A stretch of 64,000 nt of DNA, taken from Albirhodobacter sp042466415 (GTDB taxonomy: Bacteria; Pseudomonadota; Alphaproteobacteria; Rhodobacterales; Rhodobacteraceae). Shown piece by piece: positions 32,690 through 41,213 of this stretch (positions are counted from its first letter, which is position 1; each line of letters starts with the position of its first letter). Both the position numbers and the translations under genes were made by a program. The stretch lies in contig NZ_JAXHCH010000003.1 of the NCBI RefSeq assembly GCF_042466415.1, forward strand, positions 62,001-126,000. The letters run 5' to 3'. The notes under the pieces are model-generated. The model did no database searches. It was not told the DNA's origin and saw only the letters and a list, made by a program, of their open reading frames with translations.

Positions 32690-33835
32690 TTACACCCGTG
32701 GCAAGAGGGCGGCCAACAGATCAGGGATCTGCTTTTTGACCTTGAAAAAGCCCTTGCTCGCATGGGGCCAGACAAGGTCATCATAGGGGCGCCGCATCTC
32801 GATGAGGGTGACCCCGTGACGGTCTAGCGCGGGGCGTGCGGCGTCCAAACCGTCACGCACAAACCCCACAGGTGGCGCCATTGTGACGACCGCACGCGTG
32901 CCCAACCTTTGCGCGGCGGCCATGATCGCGCCGCTCCAATCATGCCCGACGAGCGTCGCGCCGCCATATTGCGCCGCGCAGGCAGACACGGCGCCTTTGG
33001 CAAAATCTGTCGCATCTGGCGAGACGACCCCGACCGCCCCGCATGCGCCCGCAAATCCATCAAGATGGCAATCCTCCTCGGTGATCAGGCGCAACGCCCC
33101 GCGCGGCGCGGCCATATCGCGCGGTGCGAGGGGCACAAACGCATGATCAACGCTCTCGGTCAAAGGCGCTGCGGTCTCGTTAAGCTGACCCTTGGGATCA
33201 AACCGCCCGTCGGTGAAGCGGGCGATGTTATCGAATGTCGCGAGATAGTGTTTGCCCTTGGTATGCAGCCCCGCAACCCATCGCCAGCTCAACGTGTTGG
33301 AGGCCGGGTCGGCATCAACCAAGCGATCCAGAAAATGCGCCGCGCCAAGGTGCCACGGCAGGCGCAGCGTAAATATCCAGATCGACGCGAACCACATCCG
33401 CGCGTGATTGTGCAAATAGCCTGTCTCGGCCAGTTCCCGTGACCAATGGTCAAAACACGCGATGCCCGTGCGCCCGCTGATGGCTTGCGTGTACTCGGCG
33501 GGGAGCGCCTCTCGCGCTTGCGCCAGATCGGAAAGATACCTTTGCCAGATGCTCGGGTGTTGTTCCAAAAATCCTTTGAAATAGCCGCGCCAGAAGATTT
33601 CTTGCAGGTAGGGTATCGTCTCCGTCGCGGGCAACCTACTTGTCACCGCCGCGAGGACTTCCCATTCGCCAATCACGCGGTGACGCAGCCACGGAGACAG
33701 CTGCGAAACAACCGACCGCGCGGAGGACAGGTCGTAATTTCGGCCGTCGCGATACAGGGTGCCTGACCGCGGTGCAAAGTCAGCAAGCCGCGCCAAGCCG
33801 ACGCTGCGCGAGGGATCAAACCGCATCGCCGCCAC
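32690..33835 (-). CDS. Photolyase/cryptochrome-type FAD protein with apparently permuted domains
   Basis: A 381-residue protein. Residues about 30-215 are the C-terminal FAD-binding helical domain of photolyases: PYLQEIFWRGYFKG, then ETGYLHNHARMWFASIWIF, then LVDADPASNTLSWRWVAG, then the TKGKHYLA block. No antenna domain precedes it. Residues about 255-380 instead look like the second half of the photolyase alpha/beta antenna domain, with VGFVRDGLDAARPALDRHGV, then YDDLVWPHASKGFFKVKKQI. That order is the reverse of normal photolyases. It overlaps the DUF2256 gene upstream by 20 bp. Repair activity, light sensing or neither cannot be decided here. Confidence 0.72.
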   Translation of the reverse strand: MAAMRFDPSRSVGLARLADFAPRSGTLYRDGRNYDLSSARSVVSQLSPWLRHRVIGEWEVLAAVTSRLPATETIPYLQEIFWRGYFKGFLEQHPSIWQRYLSDLAQAREALPAEYTQAISGRTGIACFDHWSRELAETGYLHNHARMWFASIWIFTLRLPWHLGAAHFLDRLVDADPASNTLSWRWVAGLHTKGKHYLATFDNIARFTDGRFDPKGQLNETAAPLTESVDHAFVPLAPRDMAAPRGALRLITEEDCHLDGFAGACGAVGVVSPDATDFAKGAVSACAAQYGGATLVGHDWSGAIMAAAQRLGTRAVVTMAPPVGFVRDGLDAARPALDRHGVTLIEMRRPYDDLVWPHASKGFFKVKKQIPDLLAALLPRV

Positions 33836-33980
33836 CTTTCGCCTTGGAAGCCTGCCTTTGGCCCCGGCATTTGTCGGAGCAATACTTCACATCCTCCCAG
33901 ACTTTTTCCCATTTTTTGCGCCACGAAAACGGGCGCTGACACACCGCACATATCTTTTGTGAAAGTTCTGACTTTTTCAT
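33816..33980 (-). CDS. DUF2256-type small zinc-finger protein
   Basis: A 54-residue protein with CAVCQRPFSWRKKWEKVWED followed by VKYCSDKCRGQR, two CxxC-type pairs forming a treble-clef-like zinc site, as in DUF2256. These genes often lie beside photolyase/cryptochrome genes, as here. I chose the ATG at 33980 because the conserved part begins there. Function unknown. Confidence 0.75.
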   Translation of the reverse strand: MKKSELSQKICAVCQRPFSWRKKWEKVWEDVKYCSDKCRGQRQASKAKGGGDAV

Positions 33981-34017
33981 CTTCCGCCATCCCGCACTGC
34001 CAAAGATCACACCATTC

Positions 34018-34048
34018 AAGCCGCGCCGGGAATGTCCCCGCGCGGCTT
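34018..34048. terminator. Hairpin terminator after dioxygenase operon
   Basis: AAGCCGCGC (34018-34026) pairs with GCGCGGCTT (34040-34048), a perfect 9-bp stem with a 13-nt loop, about 35 bp beyond the leftward dioxygenase stop. It probably ends the TctCBA-dioxygenase transcript. Confidence 0.6.
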
Positions 34049-34081
34049 GCATATAGTGCGGCGTGCGATGATGGCGAGGGC

Positions 34082-34948
34082 TCAGACGCGGGCGAGGATC
34101 ACGTCGAAGGCCACATGTAGGAACGAGTCATGCACCTGACCCGAGATGGCCATCCCTTGCGGGAAGGCCTCGGCCGGTTTTTCAACATAGGTCATCACCA
34201 GATCCTCGCGCACGCCAAAGACGGTGTCTTGATCGAGATAGGGGTCATCTTGCGGGAAGATTTCCGTCACAAGGGTTTTGTAGCCCTCCGCTTTGACGAT
34301 GTAATGCAAATGCGACGGGCGCCACGGATGCCGCCCGCAGGCCCGCAAAATCGCGCCGACCGGCCCGTCGGAGGGCACGGTATATTCGGCGGGGCGCGCG
34401 GTGGTGAAGGCGTAACGCCCATCCTCCCCCAGTGTCATCAGCCCGTGGAAGGAAAACATATCCTGATCGTCGTCCTGACTGGCATAAAGCCCGTTCGGCG
34501 CGGTTTGCCAGATGTCGATCTCGGCATTGGGGATCGGGTTGCCATCGGTATCGCGTACCACCCCTTCGACCATCAAAAGCGGCCCGCCGAAATCGCGTTT
34601 CATATCTCCGCCAACCGCCAAGGGCGGCGCGCCGGACACATGGAACGGCCCCAGAACCGAGGATGAGGTCGCCTTCGGATCGGAGTGCAACATATCAATG
34701 AGCGACGACAGGCCGAGCACATCGGATGCGAGAACAAACTCGTGGCGATCTGGCGATTCAATCGCCGCGCATCCCTCCAAAAACGCGATGCCCGCGCGCC
34801 ACTCGTCATGGGTGAGCTTGGTCTCGCGCGCGAAATCATGGATATGCTGCACAAGTGCGCCCATCAGCTCGCGCATCCTTGGGTCCATTCCTTCGCCCAT
34901 ATAGCCTTTAAAGACATCCGTGATGTTATCAGTCGTGACATTACGCAT
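34082..34948 (-). CDS. Intradiol ring-cleavage dioxygenase (hydroxyquinol/catechol 1,2-dioxygenase type), copy A
   Basis: A 288-residue non-haem Fe(III) dioxygenase. The N-terminal helical linker domain (to about residue 95) is followed by the beta-sandwich. Likely iron ligands are the Tyr in NGLYASQDD, the Tyr in EYTVPSDGPVG, and the two His of RPSHLHYIV. The full-length N-terminal domain points to catechol or hydroxyquinol 1,2-dioxygenase rather than protocatechuate 3,4-dioxygenase. The ATG at 34948 follows AAGGAA. It ends a leftward operon with TctCBA and a beta-propeller gene. A paralogue with extensive matching blocks lies at 46295-47161. Confidence 0.85.
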   Translation of the reverse strand: MRNVTTDNITDVFKGYMGEGMDPRMRELMGALVQHIHDFARETKLTHDEWRAGIAFLEGCAAIESPDRHEFVLASDVLGLSSLIDMLHSDPKATSSSVLGPFHVSGAPPLAVGGDMKRDFGGPLLMVEGVVRDTDGNPIPNAEIDIWQTAPNGLYASQDDDQDMFSFHGLMTLGEDGRYAFTTARPAEYTVPSDGPVGAILRACGRHPWRPSHLHYIVKAEGYKTLVTEIFPQDDPYLDQDTVFGVREDLVMTYVEKPAEAFPQGMAISGQVHDSFLHVAFDVILARV

Positions 34949-34989
34949 TGCAGGTTCCTTGAGTGGTGGTGTGGCACAAAAGCGAGGGA

Positions 34990-36495
34990 TCAATCGTCCT
35001 CAACCATCGCTATTTTTCGGGTTTTTCTGAAAGACGGGAAAACAACCAGCGCAAGCGCAACCGCCGCAAGACCCAAGAGCCCCGCGCTGATCGGTTCACG
35101 CAAGAAGACCAGCGCATCGCCGCGCGCAATCAATAACGCGCGCTGCATATGGCCTTCCATCATTGGCCCGAGGATGAAGCCCAAAATCATCGGCGCAGGC
35201 TCGCATTCCAGCTTTTTCAGAATATAGCCAAACATCCCGAAACCGGCCATCGTCAGAACGGCAACCGTGCTGTTGCCCATGCTGTAGACGCCGATACAGG
35301 CGAAGATGATGACGATCGGGAATAGGTATTTATACGGGATTGAGACAAGCTTCACCCAAAGGCCGACCAAAGGCAGGTTCAGCACCAAGAGCATCAGGTT
35401 TCCCACCCACATCGAGGCGATAATGCCCCAGAACAGCTCGGGGTGATTGGTGATCACCGCGGGGCCGGGTTCGATCCCTTGGATGATCAGTGCGCTGATC
35501 ATCAGGGCCATGACGGGATTGGAGGGAATGCCCAATGTCAGCATCGGGATGAAGGATGTTTGTGCGCCCGCATTATTGGCCGCCTCGGGCGCGGCGACGC
35601 CCGCAATAGCGCCCTTGCCAAAGGTTTCAGGCGCGGAGGAGATCTTCTTCTCCAATGCGTAGGCGGAAAACGACGCCAGCAACGCACCGCCGCCGGGCAA
35701 GACGCCCAAGAAAGACCCCAAGAATGTGCCGCGCACCATCGGCGCAAAGATCGCCTTCATATCCGCGCGCGTGGGCATCAAGCTTGTGACTTTCGATACC
35801 TCGAGCACGCCATGTTTCGTGGTTTCCAAGTTGCGCATGATCTCGCCCAGCCCGAACAACCCCATCGCAATCGCGGCGACGCTGAGTCCGTCGGACAGCT
35901 CGTTGATCCCGAAGGTAAAACGTTGCAAACCGGTTTGGCCGTCCGTGCCGATGATGCCCAGCAACAGGCCCAGCACCATCATCGCGAGCGCCTTCAACAA
36001 TGATCCGCTGGCAAGCACGACTGAGACGATCAACCCGCATACCATCAGCGAGAAATATTCCGCAGGGCCGAATTGAAACGCCAGTTTCGCCAAGGGCGGG
36101 GCGAAAAGCCCGATCACCACCGTCGCAACACAACCCGCGAAGAAAGACGCAATCGCCGCCGTGGCCAAGGCCTTCCCTGCGAGGCCTTGCTTGGCCATTT
36201 GATGCCCGTCCAGCGTGGTGACGATCGAGGAGGCCTCCCCCGGCAGGTTGATCAAAATCGCCGTGGTGGAGCCGCCGTATTGCGCGCCATAGAAAATCCC
36301 TGCGAGCATGATCATCGAGGAAACCGGATCGAGCGCGAATGTGAATGGCAGCAAAACCGCAATCGCCACCAAGGGCCCAAGACCGGGCAAGACGCCGATC
36401 AACGTGCCAAGCAGGACGCCGAAGAAGGAATACATCAGGTTTTGCGCGGTCATCACCGTGGCAAACCCGAGGCCGAGATGCGAAATCAGATCCAT
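34990..36495 (-). CDS. tctA: Tripartite tricarboxylate transporter large permease TctA
   Basis: A 501-residue membrane protein with about 11-12 segments. GTLIGVLPGLGPLVAIAVLL and FYGAQYGGSTTAILINLPGE are TctA hallmarks, and PEAANNAGAQTSFIPMLTLG is the conserved central motif. It forms the permease with TctB, encoded just upstream, and works with the TctC binding protein. Substrates of TTT systems are carboxylates, including aromatic acids such as terephthalate; the dioxygenase downstream suggests an aromatic acid. Confidence 0.92.
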   Translation of the reverse strand: MDLISHLGLGFATVMTAQNLMYSFFGVLLGTLIGVLPGLGPLVAIAVLLPFTFALDPVSSMIMLAGIFYGAQYGGSTTAILINLPGEASSIVTTLDGHQMAKQGLAGKALATAAIASFFAGCVATVVIGLFAPPLAKLAFQFGPAEYFSLMVCGLIVSVVLASGSLLKALAMMVLGLLLGIIGTDGQTGLQRFTFGINELSDGLSVAAIAMGLFGLGEIMRNLETTKHGVLEVSKVTSLMPTRADMKAIFAPMVRGTFLGSFLGVLPGGGALLASFSAYALEKKISSAPETFGKGAIAGVAAPEAANNAGAQTSFIPMLTLGIPSNPVMALMISALIIQGIEPGPAVITNHPELFWGIIASMWVGNLMLLVLNLPLVGLWVKLVSIPYKYLFPIVIIFACIGVYSMGNSTVAVLTMAGFGMFGYILKKLECEPAPMILGFILGPMMEGHMQRALLIARGDALVFLREPISAGLLGLAAVALALVVFPSFRKTRKIAMVEDD

Positions 36496-36505
36496 TTCAG
36501 GGCCC

Positions 36506-36949
36506 CTAATATGTCAAAAGCTCAATCGGCAGCCCGAGCAAACCGATGAACAAGATTGCGCTGAAAATCGCGAGGGCGGCGGCAGTCAAAAGGCGCTCTC
36601 GCAGCCCGAATCCCGCCTTCGCGAAGCTCGCGATGAGGGCCGCGATGAGAACCGCAGGGATCAGGCCAAAGCCCTCAATCAACAGTGCGAAACTCGCGAC
36701 GGCGGCCGTGATGGCAAAAAACGGGCGCCAAATGATCCGCGCGTAATGCTCGACAGGGCTGCGCACCCCCTTCGCCAAGACCGCAAGGCCGATCACGACA
36801 AGCAATCCCGCGAGCAAGACCGGAAAGAAGCCGGGGCCGGGACGGGCAGCAGTGCCGATATCAAACCCCACCGCCAGAACGAGCCCCGCAAGCCCGATGA
36901 TCGTGAACATCAGCCCCGAGGCTACGTCCTTATCGTTGAGGTGTTTCAT
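36506..36949 (-). CDS. tctB: Tripartite tricarboxylate transporter small permease TctB
   Basis: A 147-residue protein with four hydrophobic segments and GTAARPGPGFFPVLLAGLLV, the typical TctB motif between segments one and two. It lies 10 bp before tctA and about 100 bp after tctC, from which it is separated by a hairpin. Confidence 0.87.
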   Translation of the reverse strand: MKHLNDKDVASGLMFTIIGLAGLVLAVGFDIGTAARPGPGFFPVLLAGLLVVIGLAVLAKGVRSPVEHYARIIWRPFFAITAAVASFALLIEGFGLIPAVLIAALIASFAKAGFGLRERLLTAAALAIFSAILFIGLLGLPIELLTY

Positions 36950-36993
36950 ACACCTGCCTCCCGTAAAGTTCGATATCCGTGCGACACGGTCGG

Positions 36994-37040
36994 GCGTCGG
37001 GCCGGTGGCATGGCTGCTCGCCCCGACACCTGCCCGACGC
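36994..37040. repeat. Hairpin between tctC and tctB
   Basis: GCGTCGGGC (36994-37002) pairs with GCCCGACGC (37032-37040), a 9-bp stem with a 29-base spacer that can itself fold. It sits after the binding-protein stop, as in the other transport operons of the window. Confidence 0.5.
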
Positions 37041-37048
37041 TCCTCAGA

Positions 37049-38014
37049 TCACCGTGCTAAAATCGTCGACCAATCGCGGAGTTCCGCCGCAATCACCGCC
37101 GCGAAATCCTCCGGCGAACCGATGATCGGCTCCAATCCGGCTTTGGCCAACGCGTCTTGGAAAGCGGGCGTTTGCGATTGCCGCAAAACCTCGTCGTGCA
37201 ACAGATCGATAATCTCGCGCGGGGTGTCCTTTGGCGCGATCAACCCGAACCACGAGTTAAACTCAAACCCGTCGACCCCCAGATCGGCAATCGGCTGCAA
37301 CTCAGGCGCGCCGGGATTTGGCGTAAGGCCCGTGACGCCCAAAGCAACAAGCTGATCGTCCTTGACGAATTGCATGCCCTGCCCCGCAGATACGAACACC
37401 GTCGACACACGCCCCGCGACAACGTCCAACACGCCCAGATTTAATTTTTCATACGGGATCGCCGTCATCTCGACGCCGGTTTTGGTCTGGAATAGCTGCG
37501 CCGCGAGATTGGCCGAACTCGCCTCGCCCGCCGTTGCGAAGGTCAACGCACCCGGATTGGCACGGGCGTAGTCAATGAACTCGGCTTCGGTCGTCAGGCC
37601 GGTCTCCTTGCTGACGTAATGCACCATCGACGCGCCTGCGACACGGATGATCGGCGCAAGATCCTGCGCAACGTCGTAATCGATATCGTAGAGATAGGGC
37701 AGAACCGTTAAATTCGCCGGCACAAAACCCAGTGTATAGCCATCCGCATCGGCATCCGCGACTTGATCGACGCCAATCGCGCCCCCCGCCCCGCCGACAT
37801 TCTTCACGATAACCTGCTGGCCCCACTGTTCGGTGAGGCCGTCACCCACGAGCCGCGCAAGGATATCAACCAAGCTCCCCGGCCCCGTGGGCGCGATGAT
37901 CGTGATCGCCTTTTGCGGATAGTCTTGTGCCTGTGCGGGCAAAGCCGCCATCGCGGCAGATAGGACCGCCCCCGATGCGATCAGCGCGCGGCTGATCCCT
38001 TTGCAAAATGTCAT
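37049..38014 (-). CDS. tctC: Tripartite tricarboxylate transporter substrate-binding protein TctC
   Basis: A 321-residue Bug/TctC-type periplasmic protein. The signal peptide ends near AQAQ at residue 29, and the mature N-terminus YPQKAITIIAPTGPGSLVD is the conserved carboxylate-binding region. The ATG at 38014 follows GGAGGAGAG. It lies 52 bp after the beta-propeller gene and before tctB, in the usual TctC-B-A order. Confidence 0.9.
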   Translation of the reverse strand: MTFCKGISRALIASGAVLSAAMAALPAQAQDYPQKAITIIAPTGPGSLVDILARLVGDGLTEQWGQQVIVKNVGGAGGAIGVDQVADADADGYTLGFVPANLTVLPYLYDIDYDVAQDLAPIIRVAGASMVHYVSKETGLTTEAEFIDYARANPGALTFATAGEASSANLAAQLFQTKTGVEMTAIPYEKLNLGVLDVVAGRVSTVFVSAGQGMQFVKDDQLVALGVTGLTPNPGAPELQPIADLGVDGFEFNSWFGLIAPKDTPREIIDLLHDEVLRQSQTPAFQDALAKAGLEPIIGSPEDFAAVIAAELRDWSTILAR

Positions 38015-38065
38015 GGTCTCTCCTCCCCATGGAATGTCTTGATAGTGGCGCATGCGCCAATGCGG

Positions 38066-39052
38066 TCAGTAAAACGTTAGCGCCTCAATTCCCTTTCCTG
38101 CCACAACACATTCCAGCGCCCTCCCCGACGCCAGATCAATGCGTGTCAGCAAACCACAATCATGGTTCGCGATTAAGGCATGGCGTCCGTCTTGTGTGAA
38201 CGCAATGCCTTGCGGCCCTTTCGCAATCGCGATCATGCTGTGATCGCCGATGTTTTGCCCGTCGTGAATATGCATTACGCCAGATGCATAATTTGTGCTC
38301 ACCAGATATTTTCCATCGGGCGAATAGCGCAGGCGTATCAGGCGACTCGTCTTGGGGTTGCTCAACACCGCACCTTTGAGTGGTACGGTCTCGATGATCT
38401 GATCCGTCGCGGTATCGATCACCAAAAGGTCTTGCCGTGTATTTTCGGCCGCGATCAACCTATCCCCCGACGGGCTGATCGCGATGCCTTCAGTGCCCTT
38501 TGGCACTTTAATACGCGCGCAAACCTCGCGTTTCACCAGATCGAATACGATCAGATCGCCGAGCTTGCATGAAACGTAAAGCTTGCTGCCATCGGGCAGA
38601 ATTTCGATGAAGGGCGGGCGTCCGTCTTGCGCGCCGATCTCGAAGGTCTCGGTCAGCGCCCGCGTCTCGCAATCAATCACGCCGAGCTCGCCCGTTTCCT
38701 CAAAGATCACCCAAAGCTGCCCCGCTTGGTCGAAGCGCATCGCATGGGGCCCTTTAAACGCGCCGGTGTCGATCCGGTGGATAATCGACTGGCTCGCGAG
38801 ATCGAGCACGGAGATATGCGTGCCGGATTCGATGAACTTTCCCGCCGCGAACTTGCCGAATTCGGAGGCATAGGCGAAGCGGTGGTCGGGCGAAATCGCG
38901 ACCTCGTGGTGGTTTTTATGCGGGATGGATTTTTGTTCGGCGAGGGTCTCGGGATCAAAGAAACGGATCGCATCGCCCAGCTTGTCGATGCCAATCAGGC
39001 CAGTGCGTCCGGTCGGGTTATTCGTGGCCCAGAGGCTTTGGTCGGTGCCCAT
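38066..39052 (-). CDS. YncE/lactonase-like beta-propeller protein
   Basis: A 328-residue protein made of repeated blades, with motifs such as HEVAISPDHRFAYAS, FIEILPDGSKLYVS, GIAISPSGDRLIAAEN, RLRYSPDGKYLVSTN and GIAFTQDGRHALIAN. This is a seven-bladed YVTN/YncE-type propeller. No signal peptide is visible from the ATG at 39052 (AAAGG in front); a longer start at 39115 adds residues without conservation. It leads the operon with tctCBA and the dioxygenase, so a role in the same pathway, such as a cytoplasmic lactonase, is possible, but no catalytic residues can be named. Confidence 0.7.
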   Translation of the reverse strand: MGTDQSLWATNNPTGRTGLIGIDKLGDAIRFFDPETLAEQKSIPHKNHHEVAISPDHRFAYASEFGKFAAGKFIESGTHISVLDLASQSIIHRIDTGAFKGPHAMRFDQAGQLWVIFEETGELGVIDCETRALTETFEIGAQDGRPPFIEILPDGSKLYVSCKLGDLIVFDLVKREVCARIKVPKGTEGIAISPSGDRLIAAENTRQDLLVIDTATDQIIETVPLKGAVLSNPKTSRLIRLRYSPDGKYLVSTNYASGVMHIHDGQNIGDHSMIAIAKGPQGIAFTQDGRHALIANHDCGLLTRIDLASGRALECVVAGKGIEALTFY

Positions 39053-39164
39053 ACTGCGGCCTTTCTTCAGGTTGGGGAAAACGGTCTGTGTGGAAAACAC
39101 TTGCAAATGAAACATGACGAAACAAACATATGATAGGCATACTATATTCCGAAAAGGACTTTTG

Positions 39165-40052
39165 ATGCGCTATTCCATCGTGCAAATCCAGGCCATCGTC
39201 GAAGTTGCACGATGTGGTTTTCATGTCTCCAAAGCGGCGCGGCGCTTGAATACATCCCAATCGGTAGTCAGCAAGCATTTGAAATCGTTTGAGGATATTT
39301 TCGCGGCGAAGGTCTTTACGCGATCTGGAAAGCGCCTGACCGGCCTCACACAGGAGGGCGAGAAGATCATGCAGCATGCCGAGCGGATTATCAGCGATCA
39401 CAACAGCATCGAGAAAATCGGCCAAGAGGCCGGCGCCTTCGAACGCGAGAGCCTGTCGCTCGTCACCACGCCGACTTTGGCGCGCTATCTCCTTGCCCCG
39501 ACAGTGAAAAAGTTTCGCCAGATGCATCGACAGGTGCAGCTCCACATTCAAGTCGAGGAAACGGATAAGGCGGTCGAATCCCTGCGCCACGGGATGTGTG
39601 ATTTGGCCATTGTGCCCATCGGCAAGCTGCCGACGGCCGATTTCACGATGACGCCTTTGACGCAATGGCCGCGGTCTCTCATCGGTCTGCCTGATTGCCC
39701 GCTGTTTGATGGCCGTGACCTGACGTTAGAAACCATCGCAACCGAGCCGATTATTGCGTTCGAGACGCCGACGATTTCGTTGCAAGACACATTTGATAAA
39801 TACGGCATCGCGACGAATGCGGCGCTGACCACGAGCAATCCGGATGTGATGAAAGCCTATGCGGAACTTGGCTTGGGGGTTGCGGTGGTTGCCACGCCGA
39901 CGTTCGATGCGCAGCGCGACGCCCCTTTGGTGGGGCGCGATGTCTCCGACATCTTCCCGCCCGTTCGGATCGCGGCGCTGCAAACGCGCGGGTCCTATCA
40001 CATCGCGCTGCAATCGAAGTTTCTGGAGTATCTCAAGGCAGGCCTGACATAG
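39165..40052 (+). CDS. LysR-family transcriptional regulator
   Basis: A 295-residue LysR protein. The N-terminal helix-turn-helix is CGFHVSKAARRLNTSQSVVSK followed by HLKSFEDIF (the second copy of quoted text is split at the helix end). The ligand-binding domain follows from about residue 90. ARRLNTSQSVVSKHLKSFE resembles the CysB/Cbl branch. The ATG at 39165 follows AAAAGGA. It is divergent from the beta-propeller/tctCBA/dioxygenase operon across about 110 bp, the classic LysR arrangement, so it probably activates that operon. Confidence 0.85.
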   Translation: MRYSIVQIQAIVEVARCGFHVSKAARRLNTSQSVVSKHLKSFEDIFAAKVFTRSGKRLTGLTQEGEKIMQHAERIISDHNSIEKIGQEAGAFERESLSLVTTPTLARYLLAPTVKKFRQMHRQVQLHIQVEETDKAVESLRHGMCDLAIVPIGKLPTADFTMTPLTQWPRSLIGLPDCPLFDGRDLTLETIATEPIIAFETPTISLQDTFDKYGIATNAALTTSNPDVMKAYAELGLGVAVVATPTFDAQRDAPLVGRDVSDIFPPVRIAALQTRGSYHIALQSKFLEYLKAGLT

Positions 40053-40125
40053 GCGATCCGATACGGATCGGCCTCATGCAGGGGCGGCGCAACGATCGAT
40101 GCTTTCTCCCTCTCTGTTAAAAAAA

Positions 40126-40156
40126 CGATATTTTTAGTTTGATCAAAAAAATATCG
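40126..40156 (+). promoter_or_regulatory. Inverted repeat operator candidate upstream of TAXI gene
   Basis: CGATATTTTT (40126-40135) and AAAAATATCG (40147-40156) are perfect 10-bp arms, 31 bp before the TAXI start. The sequence CGATATTTTT recurs in the divergent promoter at 51808-51823, pointing to a shared regulator. Confidence 0.55.
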
Positions 40157-40187
40157 GTGATAACGTGACGGCAGGGAGGATATACAA

Positions 40188-41114
40188 ATGAACATTTTGA
40201 CGAAAACAGGTGCGATCGCGGCCATGATCGCGGCTCTGTCCATTCCGGCTGCCGCACAAGAGTTGCGCGTGGGGACTGCGAGCCTTGGCGGCGCGTTTTT
40301 CCCGATGGGGCAAAGCATGTCGAACCTTGTGAACACCTATGCCGAAGGCGCGTTCACGATGGTGCCCGTGGTGACGCAAGGCTCGATCCAGAATCCGCGC
40401 CTTGTTGCGGATGGTGAGATCGACATCGGCATCACCAGCGCCGATATCGCCGCCGATGCTGTTGCGGGGCGTGGTGCCTATGAAGGCAATGCGATGGATC
40501 TCAAGGCCCTCGGCCCGTTGCACCCCAGCGTGCTGCATATGGTCGTGATGGCGGGATCGGATATTCAAACCTTTGGTGACCTGCGCGGCAAGCGTGTTGC
40601 GGTTGGTCCTGCTGGCGGTGGCACATTGGGGTTCTTGAACAATATCATGCCCGAATATGACATGACGTTGGACGATATCACCCCGAGCTTCCTGAGCTAT
40701 GGCGACGGGTTCAGCCAACTTGCCGATGGCACGGTCGATGCCGCTCTGGCGTTGTCGGGGTATCCGGCGGCGGCGGTGATGCAGGCTGCGGCCTCGGGCG
40801 ATTTGCGGATGGTCGAATTCGAAGACGATAAGCTCGCATTGATCCTCAAGGATAATCCCGCCTATTCGACCTTCGACATCGAGGCCGATGTTTACGGCAC
40901 AGAGACCGGCGCGACCTTGATTGGTGTGACCAATATGCTCGTCGTGCGCGGTGATATGGATGCGGCCGTGGTCAACAAGATCGCGACCTCGGTCTACGAC
41001 CATCTCGACGAATTCATCGCGGAAAATGCCAATGCGGCGCAGATTGATAAATCGCGTTCGGGCAGTCTGGCGATTGATCTGCATGAGGGCGCGGCAAGCT
41101 ACTTCGCACAGTAA
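40188..41114 (+). CDS. TAXI-family TRAP transporter solute-binding protein
   Basis: A 308-residue periplasmic protein. The signal peptide ends AAAQ near residue 21, and the mature start ELRVGTASLGGAFFPMGQSM is the TAXI hallmark. ITSADIAADAVAGRGAYEG and VGPAGGGTLGFLNN are further family blocks. It is encoded just before a fused TRAP permease. The substrate is unknown; the cupin and GntR genes downstream suggest an aromatic or hydroxy acid. Confidence 0.9.
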   Translation: MNILTKTGAIAAMIAALSIPAAAQELRVGTASLGGAFFPMGQSMSNLVNTYAEGAFTMVPVVTQGSIQNPRLVADGEIDIGITSADIAADAVAGRGAYEGNAMDLKALGPLHPSVLHMVVMAGSDIQTFGDLRGKRVAVGPAGGGTLGFLNNIMPEYDMTLDDITPSFLSYGDGFSQLADGTVDAALALSGYPAAAVMQAAASGDLRMVEFEDDKLALILKDNPAYSTFDIEADVYGTETGATLIGVTNMLVVRGDMDAAVVNKIATSVYDHLDEFIAENANAAQIDKSRSGSLAIDLHEGAASYFAQ

Positions 41115-41127
41115 CACAAGAGCCAAC

Positions 41128-41157
41128 GCGCGACGGGCCCCGCTTGGCCTGTCGCGC
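41128..41157. repeat. Hairpin between TAXI binding protein and TRAP permease
   Basis: GCGCGACGGGCC (41128-41139) pairs with GGCCTGTCGCGC (41146-41157), a 12-bp stem with one G-T wobble and a 6-nt loop. Confidence 0.6.
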
Positions 41158-41213
41158 TTCCATCTACCGTCTCGTCCATGCGTGCCAAGCGCGCCACAAG
41201 CGAAATGTATCCC

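Noticed and set aside
36994..37040. Possible CRISPR-like or short tandem repeat at GC-rich foldbacks
   Set aside because: The repeats are inverted pairs unique to each site, with no repeated spacer-repeat units anywhere in the window.
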